This document shows, piece by piece, positions 1-9,308 of a stretch of DNA of 64,000 nt. The position numbers were made by a program, and so were the translations under genes. The DNA is from Microbulbifer sp. HZ11. Its GTDB lineage: Bacteria; Pseudomonadota; Gammaproteobacteria; Pseudomonadales; Cellvibrionaceae. Location: NCBI RefSeq assembly GCF_000708675.1, contig NZ_JELR01000002.1, forward strand, positions 1,380,228-1,444,227, read 5' to 3'. The notes under the pieces are model-generated. The model worked only from the letters and a program-made list of their open reading frames with translations. It did not search any database and was not told where the DNA came from. Every line of letters begins with the position of its first letter. Position 1 is the stretch's first letter.

Positions 1-171
1 CGGCTGCACAATCTGCAGGCCGGGCTGGAACAGTTCGGCGCGGATAACCAGCGCCATACATCCGCCTAGCAGGAACATCGCAAAACTGAACCACAGATAC
101 ATCGAGCCGATGTCTTTGTGGTTAGTGGTGTAGAGCCAGCGGGTAAAACCGGGTTTCGGACCGTGTGCCAT
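1..171 (-). CDS. ctaD: Cytochrome c oxidase subunit I, N-terminal fragment
   Basis: Partial gene cut by the window edge; only the first 57 codons are present. It begins MAHGPKPGF and continues with RWLYTTNHKDIGSMYL, the characteristic N-terminus of the heme-copper oxidase catalytic subunit, followed by the first membrane segment. It starts 24 bases after the end of ctaC on the same strand, the usual ctaC-ctaD operon order. The product would be the inner-membrane proton-pumping subunit that reduces oxygen. Heme and copper ligands lie outside the window and could not be checked. Confidence 0.93.
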   Translation of the reverse strand, partial: MAHGPKPGFTRWLYTTNHKDIGSMYLWFSFAMFLLGGCMALVIRAELFQPGLQIVQP

Positions 172-195
172 AACTAAACTCCTTTCGGCTCCTGC

Positions 196-1356
196 TTACT
201 TATTCTTGAAATTGAGAATGTCGATGGGCTGCACGGTGTCGCCCATATTGTTGCCGAAGGCACTGCGCTGATAGGTGATGACCGCAGCCAGGTCCACTTC
301 ACTCAATTGCGCGCCGAAGGCCTGCATCGCCGGGTTGGTTGGAGAACCATTGACCACCATGCTCATGTGACCGTCCATGGGCCCGGTGGCAACCTTGGAA
401 CCGGCAATGGCCGGGAAGGTCCCGGGGATGCCCTGACCATTGGCCTGGTGACAGGCAACACAGGCGCTGTTGTAAATTTTTTCACCACGGGCATAGAGCT
501 CGTCGAAAGTGAAGGTTTTGTTGGTCAGCTCTTTGATGCGCGCAGCTGCGGCAGCGCGATCACTGAGCCAGGAGTGGTATTCATCTTCCGGCACCGCCTT
601 GACCACAATTGGCATAAAACCGTGGTCCTTGCCGCACAGTTCCGCGCACTGGCCGCGGTAAATACCGGGCTCATCGATGCGGGTCCAGGATTCATTCACG
701 AATCCCGGGATCGCATCTTTCTTCACCGCCAGATCCGGTACCCACCAGGCGTGGATCACGTCGTTGGCGGTAATCAGGAAACGGATTTTTTTATTCACCG
801 GCACCACCAGCGGCTCGTCTACCTCTAACAGGTAGTTCACTGTCTTTGGTTGCTGGTTTTGAATCTGCGACTGTGGGGTGGAGAGATTGGAGAAGAAGGA
901 GACATCGGAACCCAGGTAGTCGTATTTCCACTTCCACTGGTAACCGGTGATCATGATGTCGAGATCGGCTTCCTTGGTGTCGTAGATATCGTAGAGGGTT
1001 TTGGTGGCGGGAATCGCCATGCCGATAAGAATCAGGGTGGGCACGATGGTCCAGGCCAGTTCCACGCCGAGACTCTCGTGAAACTGCGCGGCCTTGTAAC
1101 CCTTGCTCTTGCGGTGACGCCACATGCTGTAGAACATCACCCCGAACACCACAACGCCGATCGCCACGCAGATCCAGAAGATCAACATGTGTAGGTCGTA
1201 AGTGGTACGGGAAACCTCGGTTACCCCCTGGGTCATATTGACCCCCCAGCGTTGCACTTCCTCCGCGGCTTCTTGCGAAGCCTCCTGCGCGAACGCAGCG
1301 GGTGCACATGCCGAGATGGTCAATAAGGCGAACAGCCGTTTGAAGCCCATCAACAT
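196..1356 (-). CDS. ctaC: Cytochrome c oxidase subunit II with fused C-terminal cytochrome c domain
   Basis: A 386-residue electron-entry subunit of the aa3/caa3-type terminal oxidase. It has a signal peptide (residues 1-23, ending AFA), two membrane segments (about 54-78 and 97-116) and a periplasmic CuA cupredoxin domain with ligands H202, C237, E239, C241, H245 and M248 (motif GQCAELCGKDHGFM). A C-terminal class I cytochrome c domain has a heme motif CVACH at 299-303 and a likely axial Met near 344 (NPAMQAFG). The fused cytochrome makes it longer than plain subunit II. It lies directly upstream of ctaD. The start may be ATG at codon 1 or the Met two codons later. Confidence 0.96.
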   Translation of the reverse strand: MLMGFKRLFALLTISACAPAAFAQEASQEAAEEVQRWGVNMTQGVTEVSRTTYDLHMLIFWICVAIGVVVFGVMFYSMWRHRKSKGYKAAQFHESLGVELAWTIVPTLILIGMAIPATKTLYDIYDTKEADLDIMITGYQWKWKYDYLGSDVSFFSNLSTPQSQIQNQQPKTVNYLLEVDEPLVVPVNKKIRFLITANDVIHAWWVPDLAVKKDAIPGFVNESWTRIDEPGIYRGQCAELCGKDHGFMPIVVKAVPEDEYHSWLSDRAAAAARIKELTNKTFTFDELYARGEKIYNSACVACHQANGQGIPGTFPAIAGSKVATGPMDGHMSMVVNGSPTNPAMQAFGAQLSEVDLAAVITYQRSAFGNNMGDTVQPIDILNFKNK

Positions 1357-1773
1357 CGCCTGCAGATCTCCATGTTTGTTATTCTCGCGAGCCCGCTTCC
1401 TGCGGCTTGATCGCTACGGCCATGCAACACGGAAATATAACCGTGCGCGGTCGCGGCATCGCAAACCACAAAATAGCAAAACCCGTAAACAGCCGCTGGC
1501 TGTTCCGAGGACTGGAGACTGCCCCGATCGCAAAATCGGTAACACGCCCACATGGATATGTGGACAAGCTGTAGTAAACCAAGACTACATACACTGTTCG
1601 CACACCGGGCGAAGACCTCGACTGCGCGATACTGCTGTCAGTGCAACTTGTTATTTTTACTTCAGATGTCGTCGCCCGGAAGGTACAACCAACAACCTGT
1701 GTCTTTTTGTCGCATCTAGCACTTTCAAAAGAAACACATCACCAGAAGAAAGTCAATTAAACCGCCAACTTAC
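1357..1773. other. Intergenic region between divergent ctaC and MATE genes
   Basis: A 417-base spacer that should carry both divergent promoters. I see no convincing gene. Two small inverted repeats are visible: GTAGT/ACTAC at 1571-1588, and an 8-base pair CCGGGCGA (1605-1612) with TCGCCCGG (1672-1679) around a 59-base interior. No recognisable operator or -10/-35 pair could be assigned with confidence. Confidence 0.5.
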
Positions 1774-3132
1774 ATGAAAAATTCATCGGTACATTCCAGT
1801 ACCTTTTCGCGCCGTACGATGGCCCCCTATCAGAGGGTCTGGCACCTCGCCTGGCCGATGATTCTGAGCAACATCACTGTGCCACTATTGGGCGCGGTAG
1901 ATACCGCCGTGCTCGGGCACCTCTCCAGTCCGGAATATCTTTCCGGTGTCGCCATTGGCGCCAGCGTGATCTCCATGCTTCTTTGGGCGTTTGGCTTTTT
2001 GCGTATGGGCACCACGGGACTGGTGGCACGCGCCAGTGACAGCGGCGCATCCTGGTTGCTGCGCGCCCTCGCGTTGGCTGTTGCGCTGGGCGCGCTGCTG
2101 CTGTTGCTGGCGTCACCACTGCTGCCGCTGATAACCCAATGGATGAATGCCAGTACGGAGGCGAGCCCGCACGCCCGGGACTATTTGCAAATCCGCCTGT
2201 TGAGCGCGCCGCTGGCACTGGCGAACTTTGCCCTGCTGGGATTTTTTATCGGGCGTCAGGACAGCCGCGCGCCGCTGGCGATTCTGGTGACGGCGAACCT
2301 GCTGAATATCGCCCTGGATCTGTTATTGATCTGGGGGCTCGGACTGGGCGCCCGCGGCGCTGCCTGGGCATCGGTATGCGCAGATCTGTGCAGCTTTGTC
2401 ATGGGTTGGTGGCTTCTGGGGTTGCGCCACCGGCAGGCGCGCGACGAAATGGCGAACACGCTGCGTCGCCCCGGCTTCTGGCCGTGGCAGAAAGTGAGCC
2501 CCTGGCTGGAGTTGCTACGTATCAACAGCGACCTGTTTGTGCGCACCTGTCTGCTTCTGTTCACTCTCACCTTTTTCACCGCCCAGGGTGCAGCCCAGGG
2601 TGACACGGTACTGGCAGCCAACGCCATTCTGCTGCAACTACTGATGATGACCTCATACGCGCTGGACGGGTTTGCCCACGCCACTGAATCACTGATCGGG
2701 CGCGCGGTAAGTCGCGGCTCCATGGGGCAGTTCCAGCGTATCAATCGCGCCGCGGCGGTCTGCGCCGTAGCGACCGCAGTTGCAATTACCACCACCCTTG
2801 TGGGCGGAAAGTCGTGGATATTGCCGTTGTTTACCGACATCCCCGCCGTACTGGCGACAACCGCGAAATACTATCCCTGGCTTTGTGCGCTGCCACTGGT
2901 GGCTGTGTGGAGCTATCAACTGGACGGCGTATTCATCGGCGCCGGAAAAAGTCGGCAGATGCGCAATACCATGTTTATTGCTTCTGTGATGGTGTTCATA
3001 CCAACTTGGTGGATTACTCGACACTTGGGCAACACTGGCATCTGGTTCAGCTTATTTTTGTGGTTTGGCGCACGATCTTCCGGATTGATGGTCTATTTTT
3101 ACAACTACACTAAAAACAAAGTTTGGCTGTAA
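1774..3132 (+). CDS. MATE-family (DinF-like) multidrug/toxin efflux transporter
   Basis: A 452-residue very hydrophobic protein with about 12 membrane segments in two similar halves. The first helix region reads AWPMILSNITVPLLGAVDTA, a typical MATE N-terminal repeat with the conserved Pro and the GAVDTAVLGHL stretch; the DinF subgroup shares this form. It would export cationic or organic compounds using a Na+ or H+ gradient at the inner membrane. No clear ribosome binding site precedes the ATG at 1774; an internal Met at codon 17 (1822) is an alternative start. It stands alone, divergent from ctaC. Confidence 0.88.
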   Translation: MKNSSVHSSTFSRRTMAPYQRVWHLAWPMILSNITVPLLGAVDTAVLGHLSSPEYLSGVAIGASVISMLLWAFGFLRMGTTGLVARASDSGASWLLRALALAVALGALLLLLASPLLPLITQWMNASTEASPHARDYLQIRLLSAPLALANFALLGFFIGRQDSRAPLAILVTANLLNIALDLLLIWGLGLGARGAAWASVCADLCSFVMGWWLLGLRHRQARDEMANTLRRPGFWPWQKVSPWLELLRINSDLFVRTCLLLFTLTFFTAQGAAQGDTVLAANAILLQLLMMTSYALDGFAHATESLIGRAVSRGSMGQFQRINRAAAVCAVATAVAITTTLVGGKSWILPLFTDIPAVLATTAKYYPWLCALPLVAVWSYQLDGVFIGAGKSRQMRNTMFIASVMVFIPTWWITRHLGNTGIWFSLFLWFGARSSGLMVYFYNYTKNKVWL

Positions 3133-3270
3133 CTGGAGCTACGGTACCGATTCCTCATCCATCGTTAAGCAGTCTTGTCCGCACACTTTTTTGAGCCCGC
3201 CGACGGGCACAAACCGGGGGATGGCGAACAAAGAAACGAGGACGCGGTTTCGCCGTTTTCGTTTTGACGT

Positions 3271-3930
3271 ATGTCCGACCATTACCACCTGATCCAACTG
3301 TGTATCGAGCGCGCCGTGGCCGCAGAACAGGCCCGCAGTCGCTTCCGGCGTTCTCTGCACGATACCTTGCCGAACCTGCATCGCAGTATCCACCTGCCAC
3401 AGCGGGACGCCCCGCTGCACATCACCTGTTTTGTCATCCGCTATATCCAGGTTATTCCTTCCTGGCTGGCGCGCCTGGAGCAACTATGTGACGCCGGCGG
3501 CCTGGATTTCCGTCCGGTACGCGATCTGATACTGCATAGCTTCGGGGAAATACCCGAACGACAGCCACAGGAGCACGGCCTCGGCTCGATACTCGACGAG
3601 GCCTACCTGACCCACCGCATCATGGAAGAGATTAACGACACTCTGCAGCCGGTATGCGGCACGCCATTGCTGCCAATGGATCCGATGGTGGCCAACCTGG
3701 TGGTGCGTGAGCTACTGGGTGAAGCCCTTGCCTGCCAGCTGGACGATCTTGCCGAAGTGCTGCTGCAGCGCTTTGAGCCAGCGGAGCTGGACCCCGCGCG
3801 ACTGGTTTCGATGATTCTGTACAAACAGCGCTTTGAAGACGTGCCCGGCGAGTGGCCAGACTTTGCCAACCATATGCAAATTGAATTACGGGCGCCCACC
3901 CTCAACCGGCAAATTGACCTCTCCCACTGA
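3271..3930 (+). CDS. Uncharacterised protein, 219 aa
   Basis: I do not recognise this protein. It is soluble, mostly helical in appearance and acidic/leucine-rich, with no signal peptide, membrane segment or Cys cluster. The N-terminal part (MSDHYHLIQL) contains several His and Arg residues; the middle (LGSILDEAYLTHRIMEEIN) looks like an amphipathic helix bundle. Codon use resembles the neighbours and the frame is open throughout, so a real gene is likely. No good ribosome binding site is seen before ATG 3271. It is convergent with the next gene and follows the MATE gene by 138 bases. No function is proposed. Confidence 0.65.
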   Translation: MSDHYHLIQLCIERAVAAEQARSRFRRSLHDTLPNLHRSIHLPQRDAPLHITCFVIRYIQVIPSWLARLEQLCDAGGLDFRPVRDLILHSFGEIPERQPQEHGLGSILDEAYLTHRIMEEINDTLQPVCGTPLLPMDPMVANLVVRELLGEALACQLDDLAEVLLQRFEPAELDPARLVSMILYKQRFEDVPGEWPDFANHMQIELRAPTLNRQIDLSH

Positions 3931-3977
3931 TATTATTCCGGGCTACGCGGCCTGTTTGCACTCACAACCAATGAGCA

Positions 3978-4784
3978 CTACTGTTCTACGATCTGCCGCC
4001 AGTTTGCAAAAAAGTCCGCCTCTCCGTGGAGGAGGGAACGGTTCAGGTCGTCCGCCTTACGGTGCAGCTTTGTGTTGTAGAAATACAGGCTGCCCCCGCG
4101 CAGAGTAAATCCTTTGGGGTTGTCCGTAAGCAATTGATAGAAGGCTTCCTGACGCTCCAGATACTGAAGCACACGATGCTTGCTGAAACGGCCCTTGCGA
4201 TACTTCTGGAAAATATGTTCCTGTAGCTGCTGATCGGTCAACGCGCGCGCTTCCGGGGAAACCCGACTGACGTCCAACAGGCGTTTTATATCGGACTGCA
4301 GATCATCGAGATAGCGGTCTGCCGCTTCTGCGGCCACCTTGGAGCGGTAGATCGCTTTTTTGCGCCGCTCCTGAAAAGGCTCACTTTTCGCGGTGTCGAG
4401 GTCCCAGATTTCTTTCTTGGCCATTTCCGCCAGCGCACGAAATATGGTTTTGTGCTGGCGATTACTGTTTACCGTCAGGCGGTCACATACCTCCAACGCG
4501 CCCTGCCAGTCCGCATAGGGTTTTCCTTCGTACACCGCATCCGGCAATGCCGCCACCCGCTCGCGCAGGCGTTGGGTTTCGGTCACGAGTAGCTTGGGCT
4601 CTTTATTCCAGTCATTGGCCTGCAACACGAACAGCGAAAGCAGACCCTGATTGACACAGCGGGTAATCAGATGTGCCGTCGTTGCCTGCTGTTGTTCGCG
4701 CACCTTGCGATAGTGATCGAGACCGTAGAGACCGGCGATGGCGAGAACGATCACCAGGGCGATCAGTGGGTATATTTTTTTCAA
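3978..4784 (-). CDS. Membrane-anchored uncharacterised protein, 268 aa
   Basis: The N-terminus MKKIYPLIALVIVLAIAGLY is a signal anchor or uncleaved signal peptide (residues 4-24). The rest is a charged, probably helical domain rich in Arg, Lys, Glu and Gln, with possible coiled-coil stretches (for example around residues 140-200). Two Cys residues (in LITRCVNQG and LEVCDRL) might form a disulfide if it is periplasmic. I do not recognise a family. It sits upstream-to-downstream with yheV and prlC on the same strand (31-base gap to yheV), so co-transcription with them is plausible. Function unknown. Confidence 0.7.
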   Translation of the reverse strand: MKKIYPLIALVIVLAIAGLYGLDHYRKVREQQQATTAHLITRCVNQGLLSLFVLQANDWNKEPKLLVTETQRLRERVAALPDAVYEGKPYADWQGALEVCDRLTVNSNRQHKTIFRALAEMAKKEIWDLDTAKSEPFQERRKKAIYRSKVAAEAADRYLDDLQSDIKRLLDVSRVSPEARALTDQQLQEHIFQKYRKGRFSKHRVLQYLERQEAFYQLLTDNPKGFTLRGGSLYFYNTKLHRKADDLNRSLLHGEADFFANWRQIVEQ

Positions 4785-4815
4785 GAGCCTGGCTTCTGAG
4801 AAATGGTTCGGTGGA

Positions 4816-5076
4816 TTATTTTTTATCGTTCGGCGGCAGCAAAATTTTTACTGCGGTTTCTTCCACTTCCCTGTCGGCAGTCTGGTTTACGCGGGTATCC
4901 AGTTCCCGCGGTGATGCCTGCAGGCGGATTTCATCTTTGAACCCACAGGCCACACACTCACGATAATTCTTATCGCCCAGCTTGTAGTTGACGATTTTAT
5001 CCATCTCACTACAGCGTGGGCATACCGCGCCGGCAATAAACCGACGCTTTACCGGCTTTTCAAATTCGTCGCTCAA
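4816..5076 (-). CDS. yheV: YheV-family putative zinc-ribbon protein
   Basis: A small 86-residue protein with two Cys pairs, C19-P-R-C22 and C41-V-A-C44-GF, forming a predicted zinc ribbon, as in the DUF2387/YheV family. The N-terminus KPVKRRFIAGAVCPRC matches the family pattern that I know from Pseudomonas and enterics. In those genomes yheV follows prlC, as here (37 bases downstream), which supports the assignment. The biochemical role is not established; nucleic-acid or metal binding is inferred only from the ribbon. Confidence 0.88.
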   Translation of the reverse strand: MSDEFEKPVKRRFIAGAVCPRCSEMDKIVNYKLGDKNYRECVACGFKDEIRLQASPRELDTRVNQTADREVEETAVKILLPPNDKK

Positions 5077-5113
5077 AAAATTACCTCGTTCAAACCACGT
5101 CGCTTAACAAGCG

Positions 5114-7186
5114 TCACTCGATGCCCGAGTGGCGCAACAGCGCGTCTATTTTGGGGGCGCGGCCGCGAAACTCTGCGAACAGATCCTGCGCATCGCGGCT
5201 GCCACCCTGTTCCAGCACCGTAGTGAGGAATCGATTGCCAGTGGCCGGATCGAAAATACCGGTTTCCTCAAACAGTGAAAACGCATCCGCACTCAGCACT
5301 TCCGCCCATTTGTAGCTGTAGTAGCCCGCCGCGTAACCGCCGGCAAATATATGGCTGAAGCTGTTCTGGAAACGGTTGTCCGGCGACACCGGCACCACCG
5401 ACACCCGAGCGCGCACATCATTGATCAGACGCTGAATCTCATCGGCATTGGCGCCCTCAGGCCGCGAGTGCAGCAGGAAGTCGAACAGGGCAAATTCCAG
5501 CTGCCGTACGGTGAACATGGCGGACTGGAAGTTCTTCGCGGCGAGCATTTTATCCAATAATGCCTGCGGCAGGGGTTCCCCTGTCTCATAATGCCCGGAA
5601 ATCATCGCCAGCGCTTCCGGCTCCCAGCACCAGTTTTCCAGGAACTGGCTGGGCAACTCTACCGCATCCCAGGCCACCCCGTTGATCCCGGATACCGCCG
5701 CCACATCCACCTGGGTGAGCATATGGTGCAGACCGTGACCAAATTCGTGGAACAGGGTGGTGACCTCGTAGTGGGTCAGCAGGGCCGGCTTGTCTTTGTC
5801 AGGTGATGAAGCGCCTGCGGCGGTCGGGGATGAAAAGTTGCATACCAGATAGGCTATCGGCAGCTGCAGACCCGCCAAGGTCTGGCGGCGCACCCGCGCG
5901 TCGTCCATCCAGGCGCCGCCGCGCTTTTTCTCGCGGGCATAGGGGTCGAGGTAGAAGCCGGCAATGGGTTCTCCACCGCGCTTCAGCCAGTAAAAGTGCA
6001 CATCTTCGTGGTAGCTCGGCACGCTATCATCACGCTCCGCGACCACGCCGAACAGCTTTTCCGCCACCGCAAACAGGCCGGACAGCACCTTGGGATACGG
6101 GAAATAGGGGCGCAGATCCTCCTGGCTCACCGCGTAGCGGGACTGCTTGAGTTTCTCCGCCGCAAAGGCCACATCCCAGGGCTGCAGCTTGTCGAGACCC
6201 AGCTGATCCGCCGCAAAGGCCTGCAGCTCGGCAAACTCCTTGACCGCCGCAGGCTTGGCGCGCTTGGCCAGATCCCACAGGAAGGTTTCCACTTCCTCTG
6301 GAGAACCCGCCATCTTGCTCGCCAGAGAGCGCTCCGCATAGTTTTTCATCCCCAGCAAGTGGGCCTGCTCCGCGCGCAGGGAGAGGATTTCAGCCATCAC
6401 ATTGGCGTTGTCGAACTCTCCCGCATTGGGGCCCACATCCGAGGCGCGGGTAATAAACGCGTAGTGCATCTTGTGGCGCAGCTGGCGATTCTCCCCGTGG
6501 GTCATCACCGCAAGGAAGCAGGGGCCATCCAGAGTCAGCCGCCAGCCCTGCTCCCCCTTGGATTCCGCCGCCGCTTTCGCCGCGGCCAGAGCGGATTCGG
6601 GAATCCCCGCCAGCTCGGCCTCGTCGGTCACCATCAGGCTCCAGGCGTTGGTGGCATCCAGCACATTGTTGGCGAACTTGCTCTTCAACTCCGCCAGGCG
6701 TTTGCTGATGGTGGCATAGCGCTCGCGCTTCTCGCCTTCCAGTGCCACACCACCCAGATGCATATCCCGCAGGCCATGGCGCACTGCCTGCTTGCGCGCC
6801 TGGGACCAACTGGCAAAGTCTGCAGATTTGGCCAGAGCGCGGTACACCGCATACAGCTCCGGGTTCTGGCCCAGCTCCGTCCAGTATTCCGTCACCCGAG
6901 CCAGGCACGCCTCGTAGGGCGCGCGCCAGTCGCCGCTCAATACGCTGTTCAGGTGTGACACCGGCGAGAATGCCTTGCTGAGGGAGTCCTGTGCTTCCTC
7001 CAGGGGTGCCATGGTTTCATCCCAGCTCGGTTCGTCACCGGCGTTATTCAGACAGGATTGCAGCTGTTCGCGGCATTTGGCAATCAACTCAGCAATGGCG
7101 GGCTCGGCATGTTCCGGCTTGATGCGATCGAAGGGAGGCAGCACCGGATCGGTCAACAGCGGATTGGCGGAGGAAATGTCAGACAT
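5114..7186 (-). CDS. prlC: Oligopeptidase A (M3 family zinc metallopeptidase)
   Basis: A cytoplasmic 690-residue oligopeptidase that degrades short peptides, including cleaved signal peptides. The zinc site HEFGH is in LFHEFGHGLHHML, the M3 thermolysin-like HEXXH with the following conserved Gly-His. The N-terminal region (NPLLTDPVLPPFDRIKPEH) and the C-terminal FSHIFAGGYAAGYYSYKWAE block are typical of the prlC/OpdA branch. The start is set at ATG 7186 (MSDISSANPL) because AAGGAA lies just upstream; the open frame continues 15 codons further without a better start. yheV follows, the usual pairing. Confidence 0.96.
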   Translation of the reverse strand: MSDISSANPLLTDPVLPPFDRIKPEHAEPAIAELIAKCREQLQSCLNNAGDEPSWDETMAPLEEAQDSLSKAFSPVSHLNSVLSGDWRAPYEACLARVTEYWTELGQNPELYAVYRALAKSADFASWSQARKQAVRHGLRDMHLGGVALEGEKRERYATISKRLAELKSKFANNVLDATNAWSLMVTDEAELAGIPESALAAAKAAAESKGEQGWRLTLDGPCFLAVMTHGENRQLRHKMHYAFITRASDVGPNAGEFDNANVMAEILSLRAEQAHLLGMKNYAERSLASKMAGSPEEVETFLWDLAKRAKPAAVKEFAELQAFAADQLGLDKLQPWDVAFAAEKLKQSRYAVSQEDLRPYFPYPKVLSGLFAVAEKLFGVVAERDDSVPSYHEDVHFYWLKRGGEPIAGFYLDPYAREKKRGGAWMDDARVRRQTLAGLQLPIAYLVCNFSSPTAAGASSPDKDKPALLTHYEVTTLFHEFGHGLHHMLTQVDVAAVSGINGVAWDAVELPSQFLENWCWEPEALAMISGHYETGEPLPQALLDKMLAAKNFQSAMFTVRQLEFALFDFLLHSRPEGANADEIQRLINDVRARVSVVPVSPDNRFQNSFSHIFAGGYAAGYYSYKWAEVLSADAFSLFEETGIFDPATGNRFLTTVLEQGGSRDAQDLFAEFRGRAPKIDALLRHSGIE

Positions 7187-7288
7187 CGGGATTCCTTGTC
7201 GATGGGCGCTGCGCAACAGCGCGGGGCGCACGGAGACGGGTTAATATATGCGGATTATTCTAGTGGATTGCGCCAGTGGAGGTCAGCC

Positions 7289-7849
7289 TTGTCCAAGTCC
7301 GATTCAACCGAGTACACCCTGCGCGAACACCGCGGCCACAGCCCCAGGCTTGGGGAGCGGGTATTTATCGACCCCCAGTGCACGGTGATCGGCGATGTTG
7401 AGCTGGGCGACGACTGCTCCGTGTGGCCGATGACCGTGATCCGCGGTGATATGCACCGGGTGCGCATCGGCGCCCGCACCAGCGTGCAGGACGGCTCGGT
7501 ACTGCATATCACCCACGCCAGCGACTTCAACGAGGGCGGCTGGCCACTGACCATCGGCGAAGACGTCACCATCGGCCACAAAGCCTGCCTGCATGGCTGT
7601 ACCGTGGGTAGCCGCGTGCTGATCGGCATTGGCGCCATCGTACTGGACGGCGCGGTGATCGAGGACGAAGTGGTACTTGCCGCCGGCGCGCTGGTGCCGC
7701 CGGGGAAACGATTGGAAAGCGGTTACCTCTATGTAGGGTCACCGGCGAAACAGGCACGGCCGCTGACCAAGAAAGAAAAGTCTTTCTTTACCTATACCGC
7801 CGGTAACTACGTAAAACTCAAGGATGAATACCTGGCGAAAGAACACTGA
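7289..7849 (+). CDS. Gamma-class carbonic anhydrase-like hexapeptide-repeat protein (YrdA family)
   Basis: A 186-residue left-handed beta-helix protein of the YrdA/CaiE-like gamma carbonic anhydrase family. Repeats of the form I-G-x-x-x are visible from GERVFIDPQCTVIGDVELG onward. Candidate metal ligands are the His residues in SVLHITHAS and in TIGHKACLHGC. Start: TTG at 7289 with GGAGG six bases upstream; the longer open frame overlaps the prlC start region and lacks a better signal. It is divergent from prlC, sharing a ~100-base promoter region. Whether it hydrates CO2 or has another metal-dependent activity is not decided by sequence. Confidence 0.9.
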   Translation: MSKSDSTEYTLREHRGHSPRLGERVFIDPQCTVIGDVELGDDCSVWPMTVIRGDMHRVRIGARTSVQDGSVLHITHASDFNEGGWPLTIGEDVTIGHKACLHGCTVGSRVLIGIGAIVLDGAVIEDEVVLAAGALVPPGKRLESGYLYVGSPAKQARPLTKKEKSFFTYTAGNYVKLKDEYLAKEH

Positions 7850-7876
7850 ATCCGGCATGCGCCGGGATTTTCAGTG
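7844..7876 (+). terminator. Stem-loop terminator between convergent genes
   Basis: An inverted repeat overlaps the stop of the carbonic anhydrase gene: CACTGAATCCGGC pairs with GCCGGGATTTTCAGTG around ATGC. It lies between converging genes and contains T-rich and A-rich arms, so it could terminate in both directions. Confidence 0.6.
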
Positions 7877-7895
7877 CATTCACCTGTGCTTATCG

Positions 7896-9308
7896 TTATT
7901 CCAGCGCAATATCGTAGTAGTAGGGACCGCGCCACCGATCACCACCGGTATACGCCTCAAGGCGATGCCTCAGGTCACGCAGATCCCACTCCAGGTCTTT
8001 TGCGCTATCCAGCGCCTGTTGCTGCAACTGCAGCGCCTTTTTAAATTCCCCGTTCGCGGCGGCTACCGCCGCTTTGGTTTCGAGGATACGGACCTCATCG
8101 AAATAGTTCTCCGGCTCGGCATCCATCATATCTTGCGCCAGCTGCAACTCCCCAGGGCCGGCATCCACCGCACCGGTCACCAGCTCCCAGGCTAGTAGTA
8201 CGCCGGAAAAATAGTGCCCATTCGCCGCGGCGTTCTTCAACCATCGGAGCGCATGGGCCCGGCGTTCAGCCTCAGGCATTTCTCCTGCGTGGCTGGCAAG
8301 AAATTTTTGCGCTTCCGGGATACCCGCAACCGCTGCGGCACTGATCCACCTCAGGCCATTCTTTCTATCCGCCTCACACCCCCGTCCCACAACCATATTG
8401 CGTCCTATCTGGAACTGGGCCTGAGGGACGCCCTGGCGTGCAGCCTCCAGGTACCAGCGGTTGGCGGTCTGGTATTCGAGATCTACATCCCGCATATATT
8501 TCTGAAATGAACGCAGCACACCAATCCGTTGCGCGTAGACGTACTGGGCAATAGGATCTCCAGTCTCCGCCTTCGCTTTCCAATCATTCAACTCCGCAGC
8601 CAGTTCGCCGGAGTTAACATCGCCGGGGCGCGCGTGGATCGAGAAAGAAACCGCGGTGCTCACACCCTGCGTCGGCTCGGTCACCGCCAGTGGTTCATAG
8701 CGGTACGACAGGCCGGAAATGGCGGCAGCCCGGGAAAATTCGGCGCCTGTCGACTGCACGACTTCGATATCGCGTACGTGACCTGCCGGCATGACCGAAT
8801 ACTCCAGTACCACCCGCCCAAAACGACCTCGATTCAACTCCCAACGAGGGTAGCGAGGTTTTTTCTTGAACACCGGAGTGCGATCTACATCGCACTCCGC
8901 ATCTGGGAGCAACACCGGGCTTAAATCCGCCTGAATCTTCTCTACAGCATACTCCTCGGTCAGTGCCTGGAGACGCGCCTGTGCTATCGTTCGGGATTCT
9001 TCAGGAAGTGCCGCAAAAACTTTTTCTGCCGTAGCAGACATACTGTCCGATTCCGTGTGCGAGGCCGCTAGTTGCATCCATGCCCAGGCCTCCGCCGGAT
9101 TCTTCTCTACGTATTCCCCGCGAAAGTACATCACCCCAATATTGAATATGGAGCTGTAATTGCCGATGGCCGCGAGCGCGTGGAAATTACGATACGCCTC
9201 TTTGTAGTGACCAGCGGTATAGTCCTCCATCGCCTTATCGAAACTGGCATACACCGGCGATAAAGCCCCGGCTAAAAACAACACCACCCCAATGAAAACC
9301 CGCTGCAT
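7896..9308 (-). CDS. Secreted Sel1/TPR-repeat protein with an internal TonB C-terminal-like domain
   Basis: A 470-residue predicted periplasmic protein. It has a signal peptide (1-21, ending VYA), then a TPR/Sel1-like region (about 24-80, SIFNIGVMYFRGEYVEKNP). A TonB_C-like domain follows (about 150-225) with the family-like core GRVVLEYSVMPAGHVRDI and EVVQSTGAEFSRAAAI. More Sel1-like repeats run to about 380 (AQFQIGRNMVVGRGCEADR). There is no membrane anchor besides the signal peptide, so it is not a conventional TonB. Start chosen at ATG 9308 because it gives a signal peptide and follows GGGGGG; the frame is open 68 codons further. Function unknown, perhaps periplasmic protein binding. Confidence 0.82.
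   Translation of the reverse strand: MQRVFIGVVLFLAGALSPVYASFDKAMEDYTAGHYKEAYRNFHALAAIGNYSSIFNIGVMYFRGEYVEKNPAEAWAWMQLAASHTESDSMSATAEKVFAALPEESRTIAQARLQALTEEYAVEKIQADLSPVLLPDAECDVDRTPVFKKKPRYPRWELNRGRFGRVVLEYSVMPAGHVRDIEVVQSTGAEFSRAAAISGLSYRYEPLAVTEPTQGVSTAVSFSIHARPGDVNSGELAAELNDWKAKAETGDPIAQYVYAQRIGVLRSFQKYMRDVDLEYQTANRWYLEAARQGVPQAQFQIGRNMVVGRGCEADRKNGLRWISAAAVAGIPEAQKFLASHAGEMPEAERRAHALRWLKNAAANGHYFSGVLLAWELVTGAVDAGPGELQLAQDMMDAEPENYFDEVRILETKAAVAAANGEFKKALQLQQQALDSAKDLEWDLRDLRHRLEAYTGGDRWRGPYYYDIALE

Noticed and set aside
1350..1603. Small minus-strand frames upstream of ctaC
   Set aside because: No start signal or family features; in the expected promoter region.
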